Part shown: positions 1-5,862 of the stretch, piece by piece
Numbering within the stretch: the first letter of the stretch is position 1
Layout: each line of letters opens with the position of its first letter
NCBI GenBank assembly: GCA_964353255.1
Contig: CAYGVJ010000145.1
Span: 1-13,356, forward strand
From: VFZS01 sp964353255
GTDB lineage: Bacteria > Acidobacteriota > Terriglobia > Bryobacterales > Bryobacteraceae
Direction of reading: 5' to 3'
Length of the DNA stretch: 13,356 nucleotides
Made by a program: the position numbers and the translations under genes
The notes under the pieces: model-generated
What the model saw: the letters and a program-made list of their open reading frames with translations, nothing else
Told to the model about the DNA's origin: nothing
Database searches by the model: none

Positions 1-55
1 GAGCGCTACCTTGACACGGTAGAGGTCACAGATTCGAGTTCTGTCGGGCCCACCA
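1..55 (+). tRNA. tRNA-Val(GAC), 3' part, cut by the window edge
   Basis: The 5' acceptor strand and D arm lie outside the window. What remains folds as a standard tRNA. The anticodon stem CTACC/GGTAG (6-10 with 18-22) holds loop TTGACAC, so the anticodon at 13-15 is GAC, valine. A 5-nt variable loop follows, then a T arm ACAGA/TCTGT around TTCGAGT (28-44), the acceptor strand CGGGCCC (45-51), discriminator A and an encoded CCA (53-55). The arm pairings are directly visible. The gene sits at the left edge of a mosaic region, and tRNA 3' ends are common integration sites, but I saw no second copy of this tRNA end in the window. Confidence 0.93.
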
Positions 56-72
56 TCCGCCGCTGGACGGTT

Positions 73-852
73 CTATTTTTCGTACACGGCCGTGACCTTT
101 TCCTGCTTCATTCCGACCGGCCAGGATTCGTCGGTCAACGTCCGGCCGTCAGGGGAAACCGTCATCACGCCTTGGTAAATCGGTTTGCCTTTGTTCTTCT
201 CGACGTATTCGACCTGGCGCGGGCCGGTGCGCTTCACCGACATGGTGAAACCCTCCGGCACGGTCGGGCCGGTCACAGGATAATCCTTTCCGTCGAGCTG
301 CACTTTGCAGAGGAACTGGTACTCCGAAGACGAGAAGGTCAGGGCATTAGGCCCGGGCGCCGCAATCTGGAACGTGCCCGGCGACGAAATCTTCACCTCC
401 GTGCTCTTCCAGGCGCCCGGCAGGCCCGGTCCTCCGGCGACCCTTTGGTACGTGACCACCTCTGTGAAAGCCTCGCCATTCGGCTTCGTGCCAGTGGTTG
501 TGGTCGTCCTCGTGCGGCCATCGGCCGACAACGCGCTCCGGGTGGTGGACCACTCTTTGCCCTTCAGCTTGTACACGCTGACCCACGTGCGATCGTTTTC
601 CTGCTTCCAACTCGTCGTGCCGCCGAACGGTAGCGGGTACTCGGTGCCATCGATCTTGAACTCGTACTCGATACCGCCCGAGGAAACCAGCATCGCGCCC
701 GAGGGCTTCTTCTCGTACTTCACGATTTCGCCCGTGAACTTGCTCTTCGATTGATTGAGCTTCCACACGCCGGCGAATGGGTCCTGCGCTGCCGTGAGGG
801 CGACAGTAAATGCAAATGCGAAGAGACATGACCTAACGTTAACGCTCTGCAT
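73..852 (-). CDS. Secreted protein of two repeated beta-rich domains, function unknown
   Basis: The gene encodes 259 residues. I chose the ATG at 852 over an upstream in-frame start because AGGAG lies about 6 nt before it and a Sec signal peptide begins there (hydrophobic LFAFAFTVALTAAQ, cleavage near residue 22). The mature part appears to be two copies of one domain. Domain 1 (about 27-137) starts GVWKLNQSKSKF and contains FKIDGTEYPL and LSADGRT. Domain 2 (about 145-259) starts GAWKSTEVK and contains VQLDGKDYPV and VSPDGRTLT in the same order. Each looks like a lipocalin-like beta domain with an opening G.WK motif. I recognise no catalytic residues and no named family. It is probably exported and soluble. 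A good promoter lies about 100 nt upstream, so it is likely monocistronic. Confidence 0.85.
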   Translation of the reverse strand: MQSVNVRSCLFAFAFTVALTAAQDPFAGVWKLNQSKSKFTGEIVKYEKKPSGAMLVSSGGIEYEFKIDGTEYPLPFGGTTSWKQENDRTWVSVYKLKGKEWSTTRSALSADGRTRTTTTTGTKPNGEAFTEVVTYQRVAGGPGLPGAWKSTEVKISSPGTFQIAAPGPNALTFSSSEYQFLCKVQLDGKDYPVTGPTVPEGFTMSVKRTGPRQVEYVEKNKGKPIYQGVMTVSPDGRTLTDESWPVGMKQEKVTAVYEK

Positions 853-960
853 ACAATCTCCTGCAATCAAGTTTTGTCGGCGCCGGACGGCTCCAGCGCC
901 GGGGTTGGGAACGAGCAGCCTGAACAAATGGCTTCAGACCGCAGTACGGTTGCTCTTGCT

Positions 961-990
961 GTATTACACCTTTGTTCGCCGCGCGGTCAA
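961..990 (-). promoter_or_regulatory. Sigma70-type promoter for the secreted two-domain protein
   Basis: On the minus strand TTGACC (985-990) is followed after 18 nt by TAATAC (961-966), a close match to the -35/-10 consensus. Transcription would start near 953 and leave a leader of about 100 nt before the ATG at 852. It is the best-looking promoter in the window. Nothing else was recognised between 853 and 1025. Confidence 0.6.
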
Positions 991-1025
991 GTGGCCTCCC
1001 CTGCCGCCGCTCACAGAGGCAATCG

Positions 1026-1332
1026 TCACCCCCGCCTAAGCGCCGCCTGGATGCGCGCCGGAGTCATCGGCAGTTGCAGCAACCTGGCGCCCACCGCGTC
1101 GTAGATGGCGTTGGCGATCACGGCGCCCATGTTGACAATCGGCGGCTCGCCGCAGCCGGAAGCGGCCACCTCCGGGTTGTCAATAAGAATGGTCTCGATC
1201 TTGGGCAGCCAGGAGAAGCGCGGGAGCTCGTAGGTGTCGAAGTTGCGCTCGAGGACCTCCCCATCCTTGAAGCGCACCTCCTCGGTGAGCGTGTATCCGA
1301 GACCCATCATGATGCTGCCTTCCATCTGCTGC
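1026..1332 (-). pseudogene. XDH-family large-subunit 3' fragment A
   Basis: About 100 codons of the C-terminal end of the molybdopterin-binding large subunit, open and in frame from QQMEGSIMMGLGYTL through the active-site motif GCGEPPIVN to PARIQAALRRG and a TGA stop at 1026-1028. Bases 1069-1322 (254 bp) are identical by eye to 7394-7647 in the full-length gene, while the last 43 bp of the fragment differ at several positions. It has no start codon, no ribosome site and none of the first 600 residues, so it is a remnant. It lies downstream of the sulfatase in the same orientation and is the largest and youngest-looking of six such tails. Confidence 0.9.
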
Positions 1333-1438
1333 CGCGAGCTCCAAGCGGAACGCGTCATCGAGCAGGGGCTGACCGTTGCGATGAAGCGAGAGTACATGCT
1401 CGAAACGTTTGAGGAAGAAATACGTGGACCGAGGCGCG
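1333..1438. other. Unassigned 106-bp filler between sulfatase stop and tail A
   Basis: This stretch does not match the XDH-family gene and lies directly after the sulfatase stop codon. On the minus strand one frame reads FFLKRFEHVLSLHRNGQP and runs out of frame into the tail, which looks like a scrap of another coding sequence that I cannot identify. No terminator hairpin or inverted repeat was recognised. Confidence 0.4.
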
Positions 1439-2941
1439 CTACGCCGGCAGCCGCAGCTTGTCGCCGGTCCGCTGCTGCCAGGCCTCCAGCTTGGCCCGCA
1501 AGAGCCGCGCCGTCGCGGCATGCTCCTTGCGGTAGTAAAGATTCTCCATCTCCAGCGGGTCGCGCTCCCCATGGAACAGAAGGGAATTGTCCGTGTCGTA
1601 GACCGCCATCTTCCAGCCATCCGGGGTCACGATCGCCCTCGCGTCCGGACCCTTCGGCGGTTCGTTCCACTGGATGAAGACGTCCTCCTCGCGCCGTTTC
1701 CTCCCCTCCAGCAGCCCGAGCAGACTTTCCCCCGCCAGATTCTCCGGCACCTGGCGGCCCATCAGCTCCAGCAGAGTCGGCACAAGGTCGATGTGGCTGA
1801 CCGGGCGCTCGACCTTGAGCTGGCCGCGGTGCCGCCAGGGCACGGAGATCAGCAGCGGCACCCGTACCGCCTCCTCGTATAACACGCTTTTGGCGAGCAG
1901 CGTATGGGCGCCCATCATCTCGCCGTGGTCGGAGGTGAAAACGATGATCGTGTTGTCCGCCTGTCCCGAGGCTTCCAGCGCCCAGAGGATCCGCCCCAGG
2001 GCTTGGTCCACCTGGCTGCACAACCCGGCGTAGTTGCGGTTCAGCCGCGCGAAGGCCTCCCGCTCCGGCAGCCGTTGCCCGCCCACCCGGATGTACTCCT
2101 GGTTAGAGCCCGTCTTCTGCTGCTGGGCGCGGATGGCGCCATACGACTTCGGTTCCATCTCCACCGGAATCCCCGGGTAGTTTTGGGGAATCGGGGCCTC
2201 CTGCTCGCTGTGCAGGTCGTTCAGCGGCCCGAAAAAGGGCATGTGCGGTTCCAGGAAATTCACATACAGCATCCAGGGCTCGTCGCGATGCCGGAGGATG
2301 AAGTTCGAGGCCTCCCCCGCCAGAAAGGCCGGCTTGCAGTGCTCCAGCGGCCGCTGGACGGCGAACAGGCGCGAGAACCTGCCGTCCTTCGCGTCCGGCT
2401 TGTAGCCCAACCGCAGCAGGAAGTGATGGTAGTCGCTGCGCTTCGAGCGGTCGCGCCCGGCTCTGAAGTACTCGTTGTAGATGTCTTCAATCGAGATCCA
2501 TTCCTGGAAGCCGTGCTGGGCGAACGGCTCGTCGCCCAGGTGCCACTTGCCGAAGTAGCCGGTCCGGTAGGCGGCGTCGGCGACAAGCTCAGGAAAAGTT
2601 CTGGTCTCCTCCGGGAGCGGGAGATTGTTGGTGATGAGACCGGTCTGGTGCGGCCACAGCCCGGTCATGACGCTGGAGCGGGCTGGCGTACACACCGGCT
2701 GGGTGTCGTAGGCCCGGTCGAAAACGATGCTGCGCGCGGCCAGGCGGTTCATCACCGGCACGCGGAAGCGATAGTTGCCGTAGACCGCCATGGTATCGGC
2801 GCGCTGCTCATCCGTCCATAGGAACAGCAGGTTGGGCTTGTCGCCGGCCGGCCGGCGCGCCCCCTTGAGGATGGCCGGGATGGTGGCCGCTGCGAGCAAG
2901 CTGCGGAAGGCTGCGCGGCGGCTCACCCTCGTTGCGTTCAT
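1439..2941 (-). CDS. Tat-exported Cys-type sulfatase
   Basis: A type I sulfatase of 500 residues, which would hydrolyse sulfate esters on an organic or polysaccharide substrate outside the cytoplasm. The N-terminus carries a twin-arginine signal (SRRAAFRSLLAAATIPAIL). The active-site signature CTPARSS begins at about residue 84; that Cys must be converted to formylglycine. Metal-binding residues are visible in LWTDEQRAD (near 44) and FTSDHGEMMGAH (near 338), with GKWHLG (about 131) and EPHMPF (about 232) also as in the family. Length and C-terminus look complete. I use the ATG at 2941 with GGAGAGAG upstream; an in-frame GTG at 2959 would add six residues before the Tat signal. Tail A follows it and tail B precedes it. 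Substrate cannot be told. Confidence 0.93.
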   Translation of the reverse strand: MNATRVSRRAAFRSLLAAATIPAILKGARRPAGDKPNLLFLWTDEQRADTMAVYGNYRFRVPVMNRLAARSIVFDRAYDTQPVCTPARSSVMTGLWPHQTGLITNNLPLPEETRTFPELVADAAYRTGYFGKWHLGDEPFAQHGFQEWISIEDIYNEYFRAGRDRSKRSDYHHFLLRLGYKPDAKDGRFSRLFAVQRPLEHCKPAFLAGEASNFILRHRDEPWMLYVNFLEPHMPFFGPLNDLHSEQEAPIPQNYPGIPVEMEPKSYGAIRAQQQKTGSNQEYIRVGGQRLPEREAFARLNRNYAGLCSQVDQALGRILWALEASGQADNTIIVFTSDHGEMMGAHTLLAKSVLYEEAVRVPLLISVPWRHRGQLKVERPVSHIDLVPTLLELMGRQVPENLAGESLLGLLEGRKRREEDVFIQWNEPPKGPDARAIVTPDGWKMAVYDTDNSLLFHGERDPLEMENLYYRKEHAATARLLRAKLEAWQQRTGDKLRLPA

Positions 2942-3093
2942 CGGGTCAACTCTCTCCACGTTTCACCCCGCCTGTGCTACTGTATCACCGTCTCAGGTGC
3001 CCCAGGCAACGACGCCACTTTCTCGTCGTTCGTCGCGGTTTGCGACTGCGACGTCGCGTGCGCGGTACGTGTTCTTGGGGTGTAGCCGTATCG
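2942..3093. other. Leader region of the sulfatase gene
   Basis: Non-coding space between the sulfatase start and the stop of tail B. On the minus strand it contains many CGAC/CGTCG steps and ends in GGAGAGAG before the start. I recognise no convincing promoter hexamers or hairpin. Confidence 0.4.
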
Positions 3094-3285
3094 TCACCCC
3101 CGTTTCAGCGCCGCCTGGATGCGCGCCGGGGGCATCGGCAAGTAGAGCAGCCTCGCCCCCACGCCATCGTAGATGGCGTTGGCAATCACGGCGCCCATGT
3201 TGACAATCGGCGGTTCGCCGCAGCCCGAGGCGGGGGTTTCAGGGTTGTGCAGTTGATCTCAACCCTCCCGGTGCTATTCCACACC
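3094..3285 (-). pseudogene. XDH-family large-subunit 3' fragment B, internally deleted
   Basis: Minus-strand remnant ending in the shared GGGGGTGA stop (3094-3096). It covers GAVIANAIYDGVGARLLYLP and PPARIQAALKRG, continues upstream into the active-site and IVNMGAVIAN segment (to about 3245), then jumps to sequence matching the STGRVEV segment of the full-length gene (7712-7744), with the intervening roughly 70 codons missing and the frame broken. It diverges clearly from the full-length gene, so it is older than fragment A or came from a paralogue. The MNT/HEPN pair begins just beyond its 5' side. Confidence 0.8.
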
Positions 3286-3382
3286 GCCCCTCCGCTTGCC
3301 CCGGTCGCTTCCCGTGGGGTAGGCTTGAGGCGAGATTCCGGAGACCGGAGGCGGGGCGAGTCAGCATCCAAGAGGTAGCCGC

Positions 3383-3745
3383 ATGAATGGAGGAGGGCCG
3401 CAAAAGGAGCAGGCCGGCGAGAGGCTGATTGGCGGAGAGCCGCTTCTGGCCAAGCTGGTAGCCCGTCTGGTCGAAGCCTACAGGCCGGAGCGCATTTTTC
3501 TGTTCGGATCAAAGGCGCGCGGCGACTCCGGACCGGACAGCGACTACGACTTACTGGTCCTCATCGAGGCTTCGGGGGAGCCGCCGTACCGGCGTGCCCA
3601 GCGCGCCCAAGAGGTCCTGTGGGGCATCTGGACCGCGGCGGATGTGCTCGTGCTGACGCGCGAGGAATTCGAGGCTGGCCGCAGCGTGCCGGCGTCCCTG
3701 CCAGCAACCGTTCTCGCGGAAGGCAGGTGTCTTTATGCCGCCTGA
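3383..3745 (+). CDS. MNT-type nucleotidyltransferase, putative antitoxin partner
   Basis: A 120-residue minimal nucleotidyltransferase of the polymerase-beta fold. The signature FGSKARGDSGPDSDYDLLV at about residues 44-62 has the GS.ARG and SD.D residues that bind nucleotide and metal. A further acidic residue is expected near DVLVL (about 91). In MNT/HEPN pairs this protein transfers AMP to the HEPN partner and so neutralises it; that is family knowledge. The start at 3383 has GAGG 8 nt upstream. It overlaps the HEPN gene by 11 bp, typical of a translationally coupled pair. The pair is the only plus-strand cargo in the array, lying between tails B and C. Confidence 0.9.
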   Translation: MNGGGPQKEQAGERLIGGEPLLAKLVARLVEAYRPERIFLFGSKARGDSGPDSDYDLLVLIEASGEPPYRRAQRAQEVLWGIWTAADVLVLTREEFEAGRSVPASLPATVLAEGRCLYAA

Positions 3746-4142
3746 CCGATCCGATGAAGTGCGTCGCTGGTTGGCGAAGGCCTACCATGATTTACGGGCC
3801 GGGGAGGTGGTCTTGACTGCCCGCCCTCCGCTGGTTGAAGACGCTCTCTTCCACGCCCAGCAGGCGGCGGAGAAAGCCATCAAGGGCCTCTTGGTATGGC
3901 ACGGCCGCACTTTTCGCAAGACGCACGACCTGCGCGAAGTGGGCGGGACGGCGCTGGAGCTCGATGTCACCCTGGAACCGTTGTTGCGCAGGGCCGTCCG
4001 GCTCACGCCGTTCGCAGGCGTCTTTCGCTATCCGACAGACATGGGCGAGCCGACTCCTGAGGAGGCTCGGGAGGCGCTGGCCCTGGCTCGCGAAGTCTAC
4101 GACGCGGTGCTCGCGCGGCTCCCGGAGGAGACGCGGCCTTGA
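3735..4142 (+). CDS. HEPN-domain protein, partner of the MNT nucleotidyltransferase
   Basis: A 135-residue all-helical HEPN protein. The conserved block DALFHAQQAAEKAIKGLLVW (about 36-55) and the following FRKTHDLREV are typical of the family. Related proteins act as RNases when they carry an R-X4-6-H motif. Here the usual site has FRYPTDMGEP instead, so RNase activity is uncertain and the protein may belong to the branch without the canonical motif. It starts inside the MNT stop region (ATG at 3735, MNT stop at 3743-3745), so the two are coexpressed. It may be a toxin-antitoxin or defence module; the toxin role is inferred only from the pairing. Confidence 0.88.
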   Translation: MPPDRSDEVRRWLAKAYHDLRAGEVVLTARPPLVEDALFHAQQAAEKAIKGLLVWHGRTFRKTHDLREVGGTALELDVTLEPLLRRAVRLTPFAGVFRYPTDMGEPTPEEAREALALAREVYDAVLARLPEETRP

Positions 4143-4189
4143 GCGCCCGGTAGTCCTTGCATAGCAGAAAGTGAGGCGCCGCACCCGCC

Positions 4190-4267
4190 TCACCCCCGCT
4201 TCAGCGCCGCCTGGATGCGCGCCGGGGGCATGGGCAACTGAAGCAGCCGGGCGCCGGCCGCGTCGTA
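4190..4267 (-). pseudogene. XDH-family large-subunit 3' fragment C
   Basis: The shortest tail: 78 bp on the minus strand reading YDAAGARLLQLP and PPARIQAALKRG to the shared GGGGGTGA stop (4190-4192). Its 5' edge is sharp. The match stops exactly where the pyrimidine-rich 3' flank of the first FGE-like gene begins (4268). The end of the HEPN gene lies 47 bp beyond the stop in the opposite orientation; nothing was recognised in that gap. Confidence 0.82.
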
Positions 4268-4304
4268 GCGGCAAAGGGTCAAAGGGCAAAAGCGGAAAGC
4301 GTGA
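4268..4304 (-). repeat. Pyrimidine-rich 3' flank shared by both FGE-like genes, copy 1
   Basis: Read on the minus strand directly after the stop codon, this flank is a chain of short related units (CGCTTT, CGCTTTT, CCCTTT, CCCTTT). It matches 5825-5862 behind the second FGE-like gene almost base for base and ends abruptly at tail C. Both FGE-like genes therefore carry the same 3' boundary sequence into different joints of the XDH-family gene. Confidence 0.65.
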
Positions 4305-5054
4305 CTAGGGCGTCCTGGCGCAACGAAAGCCGCTGTTGAAACGGAACGTCGGCCCGTAGCCGTTGCGGTAGGCGCACCGGAACGCGCCGGTACCGTCGTC
4401 GAACCCCGACCCCCCGCGCAACACCCGATACTCACCTGAATCCGGCCCCCTAGGATCGATCTGACGACCTGCCGAGTAAGCCCCATACCAGTCCTGCACC
4501 CACTCCCAGACATTGCCCCGCATGTCGAACAGCCCCCACGCATTGGGCTTCTTCTGGGCCACCCCCTGCACCTCGAGGTTGGAATTCCCGGCCCACCACG
4601 CCACTTCGTCCAGATTGGCGGCCACGTCCGGCTCCTTGCCGCCGGCGCGGCAGGCATACTCCCACTCGGCCTCGGTCGGGAGCCGGTACCGGCTGTCCTT
4701 CTCCTTCTCATTGAGGCGGCGCAGAAACTCCTGAACATCATTCCAGGCAACGTGTTCCACCGGCCGGTCGGGTCCCTTGAAATTGCTAGGCTTGCTCCCC
4801 ATCACCGCTTCCCACTGGCGTTGTGTCACCTCGGTGACCTGGAAATAGAACCCCTTGGTGAGCGTCACCTCGTGCACCGGCCGCTCATCGGCGTTGCCGG
4901 TCTGAGAGCCCATCTGGAAGGAACCCGGCCCGATCCAAACGAACCTCATGCCCACGGAATTGGTGAACTCGCGCGGAGGCGAGTCTGACTTCTGAGACGA
5001 GGCAGCCGCACACAACACCAACGTCACCATCATCCACGCGTGTCTTCTGCTCAT
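4305..5054 (-). CDS. Secreted FGE-like (formylglycine-generating-enzyme fold) protein 1
   Basis: A 249-residue protein of the FGE-sulfatase/SUMF1 superfamily (C-type-lectin-like fold). The start at 5054 has GGAGG upstream and opens a Sec signal peptide (MMVTLVLCAAASS). Family landmarks are FVWIGPGSFQMGS (38-50), EVTQRQWEAVMG (75-86), RLPTEAEWEYACRAGG (124-139), LFDMRGNVWEWVQDWYG (175-191) and RVLRGGS (210-216). The Cys pair that makes true FGEs catalytic, which would lie between GGS and RCA, is absent (GFDDGTGAF), so it should not mature the nearby sulfatase. It is very similar to the second copy (5863-6615) except at 154-167 and 217-241. The latter matches the position of variable regions in retroelement-diversified lectin-fold proteins. 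Its ligand is unknown. Confidence 0.88.
   Translation of the reverse strand: MSRRHAWMMVTLVLCAAASSQKSDSPPREFTNSVGMRFVWIGPGSFQMGSQTGNADERPVHEVTLTKGFYFQVTEVTQRQWEAVMGSKPSNFKGPDRPVEHVAWNDVQEFLRRLNEKEKDSRYRLPTEAEWEYACRAGGKEPDVAANLDEVAWWAGNSNLEVQGVAQKKPNAWGLFDMRGNVWEWVQDWYGAYSAGRQIDPRGPDSGEYRVLRGGSGFDDGTGAFRCAYRNGYGPTFRFNSGFRCARTP
4332..4406 (-). other. Hypervariable C-terminal segment of FGE-like protein 1
   Basis: Codons 217-241, from just after RGGS to just before GFRC. Against the sister gene (5890-5967), 14 of 25 residues differ and one codon is missing, whereas the preceding 49 residues differ at only two. Of 22 base differences counted by hand, 18 are at codon positions 1 and 2 and 4 at position 3. 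The third base stays C in most variable codons. This is the sequence pattern of a diversified region; that a retroelement did it is inference. Confidence 0.55.
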
Positions 5055-5090
5055 CTCACCGCCTCCATCCGGATATTCGCTCCCCGCGGG

Positions 5091-5221
5091 GCCGGCCTGC
5101 CCGGAACGTCCGGAACGGACCCGTAGCGGGGGCTCCGCAAGCGGAAAGCCCGGCGCGGGTTGAGAACCCGCCCCACTGGTGGGGCGGCCTCTCAGGCCGC
5201 GGCCGGCTCTCAGCCGGCCTG
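5091..5221. repeat. Palindromic REP/MITE-like element with four abutting hairpins
   Basis: Four perfect inverted repeats lie end to end: GCGGGTT/AACCCGC at 5155-5171, GCCCCAC/GTGGGGC at 5170-5185, GCGGCCT/AGGCCGC at 5184-5200 and GGCCGGCT/AGCCGGCC at 5201-5219. Three have a GAG or CTC loop. A weaker stem is at 5134-5145. The block is bounded by two copies of GCCGGCCTG (5091-5099 and 5213-5221). The otherwise matching leader of the second FGE-like gene has one such copy (6652-6660) and lacks the 122 bp between, so this is an insertion. No coding capacity. Confidence 0.75.
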
Positions 5222-5233
5222 AAGCCTTGACTG

Positions 5234-5416
5234 TCACCCCCGCTTGAGCGCCTGCTGTATGCGCGCCGGGGTCGTGGGCAGTTGCAGCAGCCGGGCGCCG
5301 GCCGCATCGTAGATGGCGTTCGCGATGACGGCGCCCCGTGCACTCGGCGTCCGAGCCGGCTTCCAGCACGCGCCGAGGCACTGCTCGCTCAGGTACCTCA
5401 GGCGGAACTCCACCGG
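5234..5416 (-). pseudogene. XDH-family large-subunit 3' fragment D, internally deleted
   Basis: Minus-strand remnant that joins a middle segment (PVEFRLRYLSEQ, WKPARTPSARG; compare PVEFRLSHLSDK and WKPARTPSGRG of the full-length gene) directly to the tail GAVIANAIYDAAGARLLQLP and ARIQQALKRG, with the shared stop at 5234-5236. About 100 codons are missing between, yet the joint is in frame and leaves a 61-codon open frame starting at 5419. I see no ribosome site for it and treat it as a remnant. The sequence just beyond its stop (GACAGTCAAGGCTTCAGGCC) is shared with fragment F. Confidence 0.82.
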
Positions 5417-5470
5417 CAAGACGCGGGTGGGGCGCCGTCCTCTACAGCAGCTTTCGAAACTCGTCGATGC

Positions 5471-5638
5471 TCAGACCTGCGTCCCGGCGGCGGCGGCGGC
5501 CAGATACTCTTGGATGGCGCTTTGGATGTTCTGGAGCGCTTCCTGCTCGGTCGCCCCTTGAGACCAGCACCCGGGTAATCCCGGACACCACGCGCTGAAG
5601 CCTTCTTCGCTTTCCCGCAAAGCCACCGTGTATACCAT
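5471..5638 (-). CDS. Orphan HicB-like antitoxin
   Basis: A 55-residue protein of the HicB/UPF0150 type. MVYTVALRESEEGFSAWCPG, GCWSQGATEQEAL and IQSAIQEYL form the typical partial RNase-H-like fold that binds a HicA toxin. The ATG at 5638 has CCGGAG upstream, and TATACT (5659-5664) could be a -10 box, without a good -35. It lacks the C-terminal DNA-binding domain of full HicB proteins, which is common in solitary family members. No complete hicA is present. A short downstream frame (SIDEFRKLL then a stop, about 5443-5475) resembles the first helix of HicA but is too short to claim. It lies alone between tails D and E. Confidence 0.82.
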   Translation of the reverse strand: MVYTVALRESEEGFSAWCPGLPGCWSQGATEQEALQNIQSAIQEYLAAAAAGTQV

Positions 5639-5697
5639 CGCTCCGGTTCCCTGCCCCAAGTATACCGCCGCCTTGCGACAGGAGAGCGGCCGGATGG

Positions 5698-5815
5698 TCA
5701 CCCCCGCTTCAGCGCCTCCTGTATGCGCGCCGGGGTCATTGGCAACTGAAGCAGCCGGGCGCCGACCGCATCGTAGATGGCGTTGGCGATGACCGCGCCC
5801 AGAGTGACAATCGCG
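5698..5815 (-). pseudogene. XDH-family large-subunit 3' fragment E
   Basis: Minus-strand tail reading GAVIANAIYDAVGARLLQLP and TPARIQEALKRG to the shared stop (5698-5700). The match begins inside the IVNMGAVIAN segment; the bases before it (about 5800-5824) only partly match. Its 5' edge abuts the pyrimidine-rich flank of the second FGE-like gene, so here that flank joins the XDH-family gene about 40 bp further upstream than at tail C. The hicB leader starts directly after its stop. Confidence 0.82.
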
Positions 5816-5824
5816 CCCGGCGAA

Positions 5825-5862
5825 AGCGGCAAAGGGTAAAAGGGCAAAAGCGCAAAGCGTGA
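5825..5862 (-). repeat. Pyrimidine-rich 3' flank shared by both FGE-like genes, copy 2
   Basis: Read on the minus strand after the TAA stop, it runs through CGCTTTGCGCTTTTGCCC, then TTTTACCCTTTGCCGCTTT, a series of related 6-8-nt units. It matches 4268-4304 with only a few substitutions. No U-run hairpin is evident, so it is not a classical terminator. Confidence 0.65.

Noticed and set aside
1026..2021. Minus-strand frame running from within the sulfatase gene into tail A as one protein
   Set aside because: The upstream part is out of frame with the sulfatase and makes no sense; only the last 100 or so codons match a protein, so it is a chance joining.
1904..2821. Plus-strand open frame of 305 codons opposite the sulfatase
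   Set aside because: It mirrors a clear sulfatase with active-site motifs and shows no recognisable protein features of its own.
3250..3280. Plus-strand promoter TTGATC with TATTCC for the MNT/HEPN pair
   Set aside because: The bases are explained as hydroxylase remnant B (STGRVEV region), spacing is 16 nt and the -10 is weak.
4190..4750. Minus-strand frame linking an out-of-frame FGE reading with tail C
   Set aside because: The first part is the sister frame of FGE-like 1; only the final codons are the hydroxylase tail.
5443..5475. HicA toxin after hicB
   Set aside because: Only about ten codons (SIDEFRKLL) before a stop, with no start codon or ribosome site; too short to assign.
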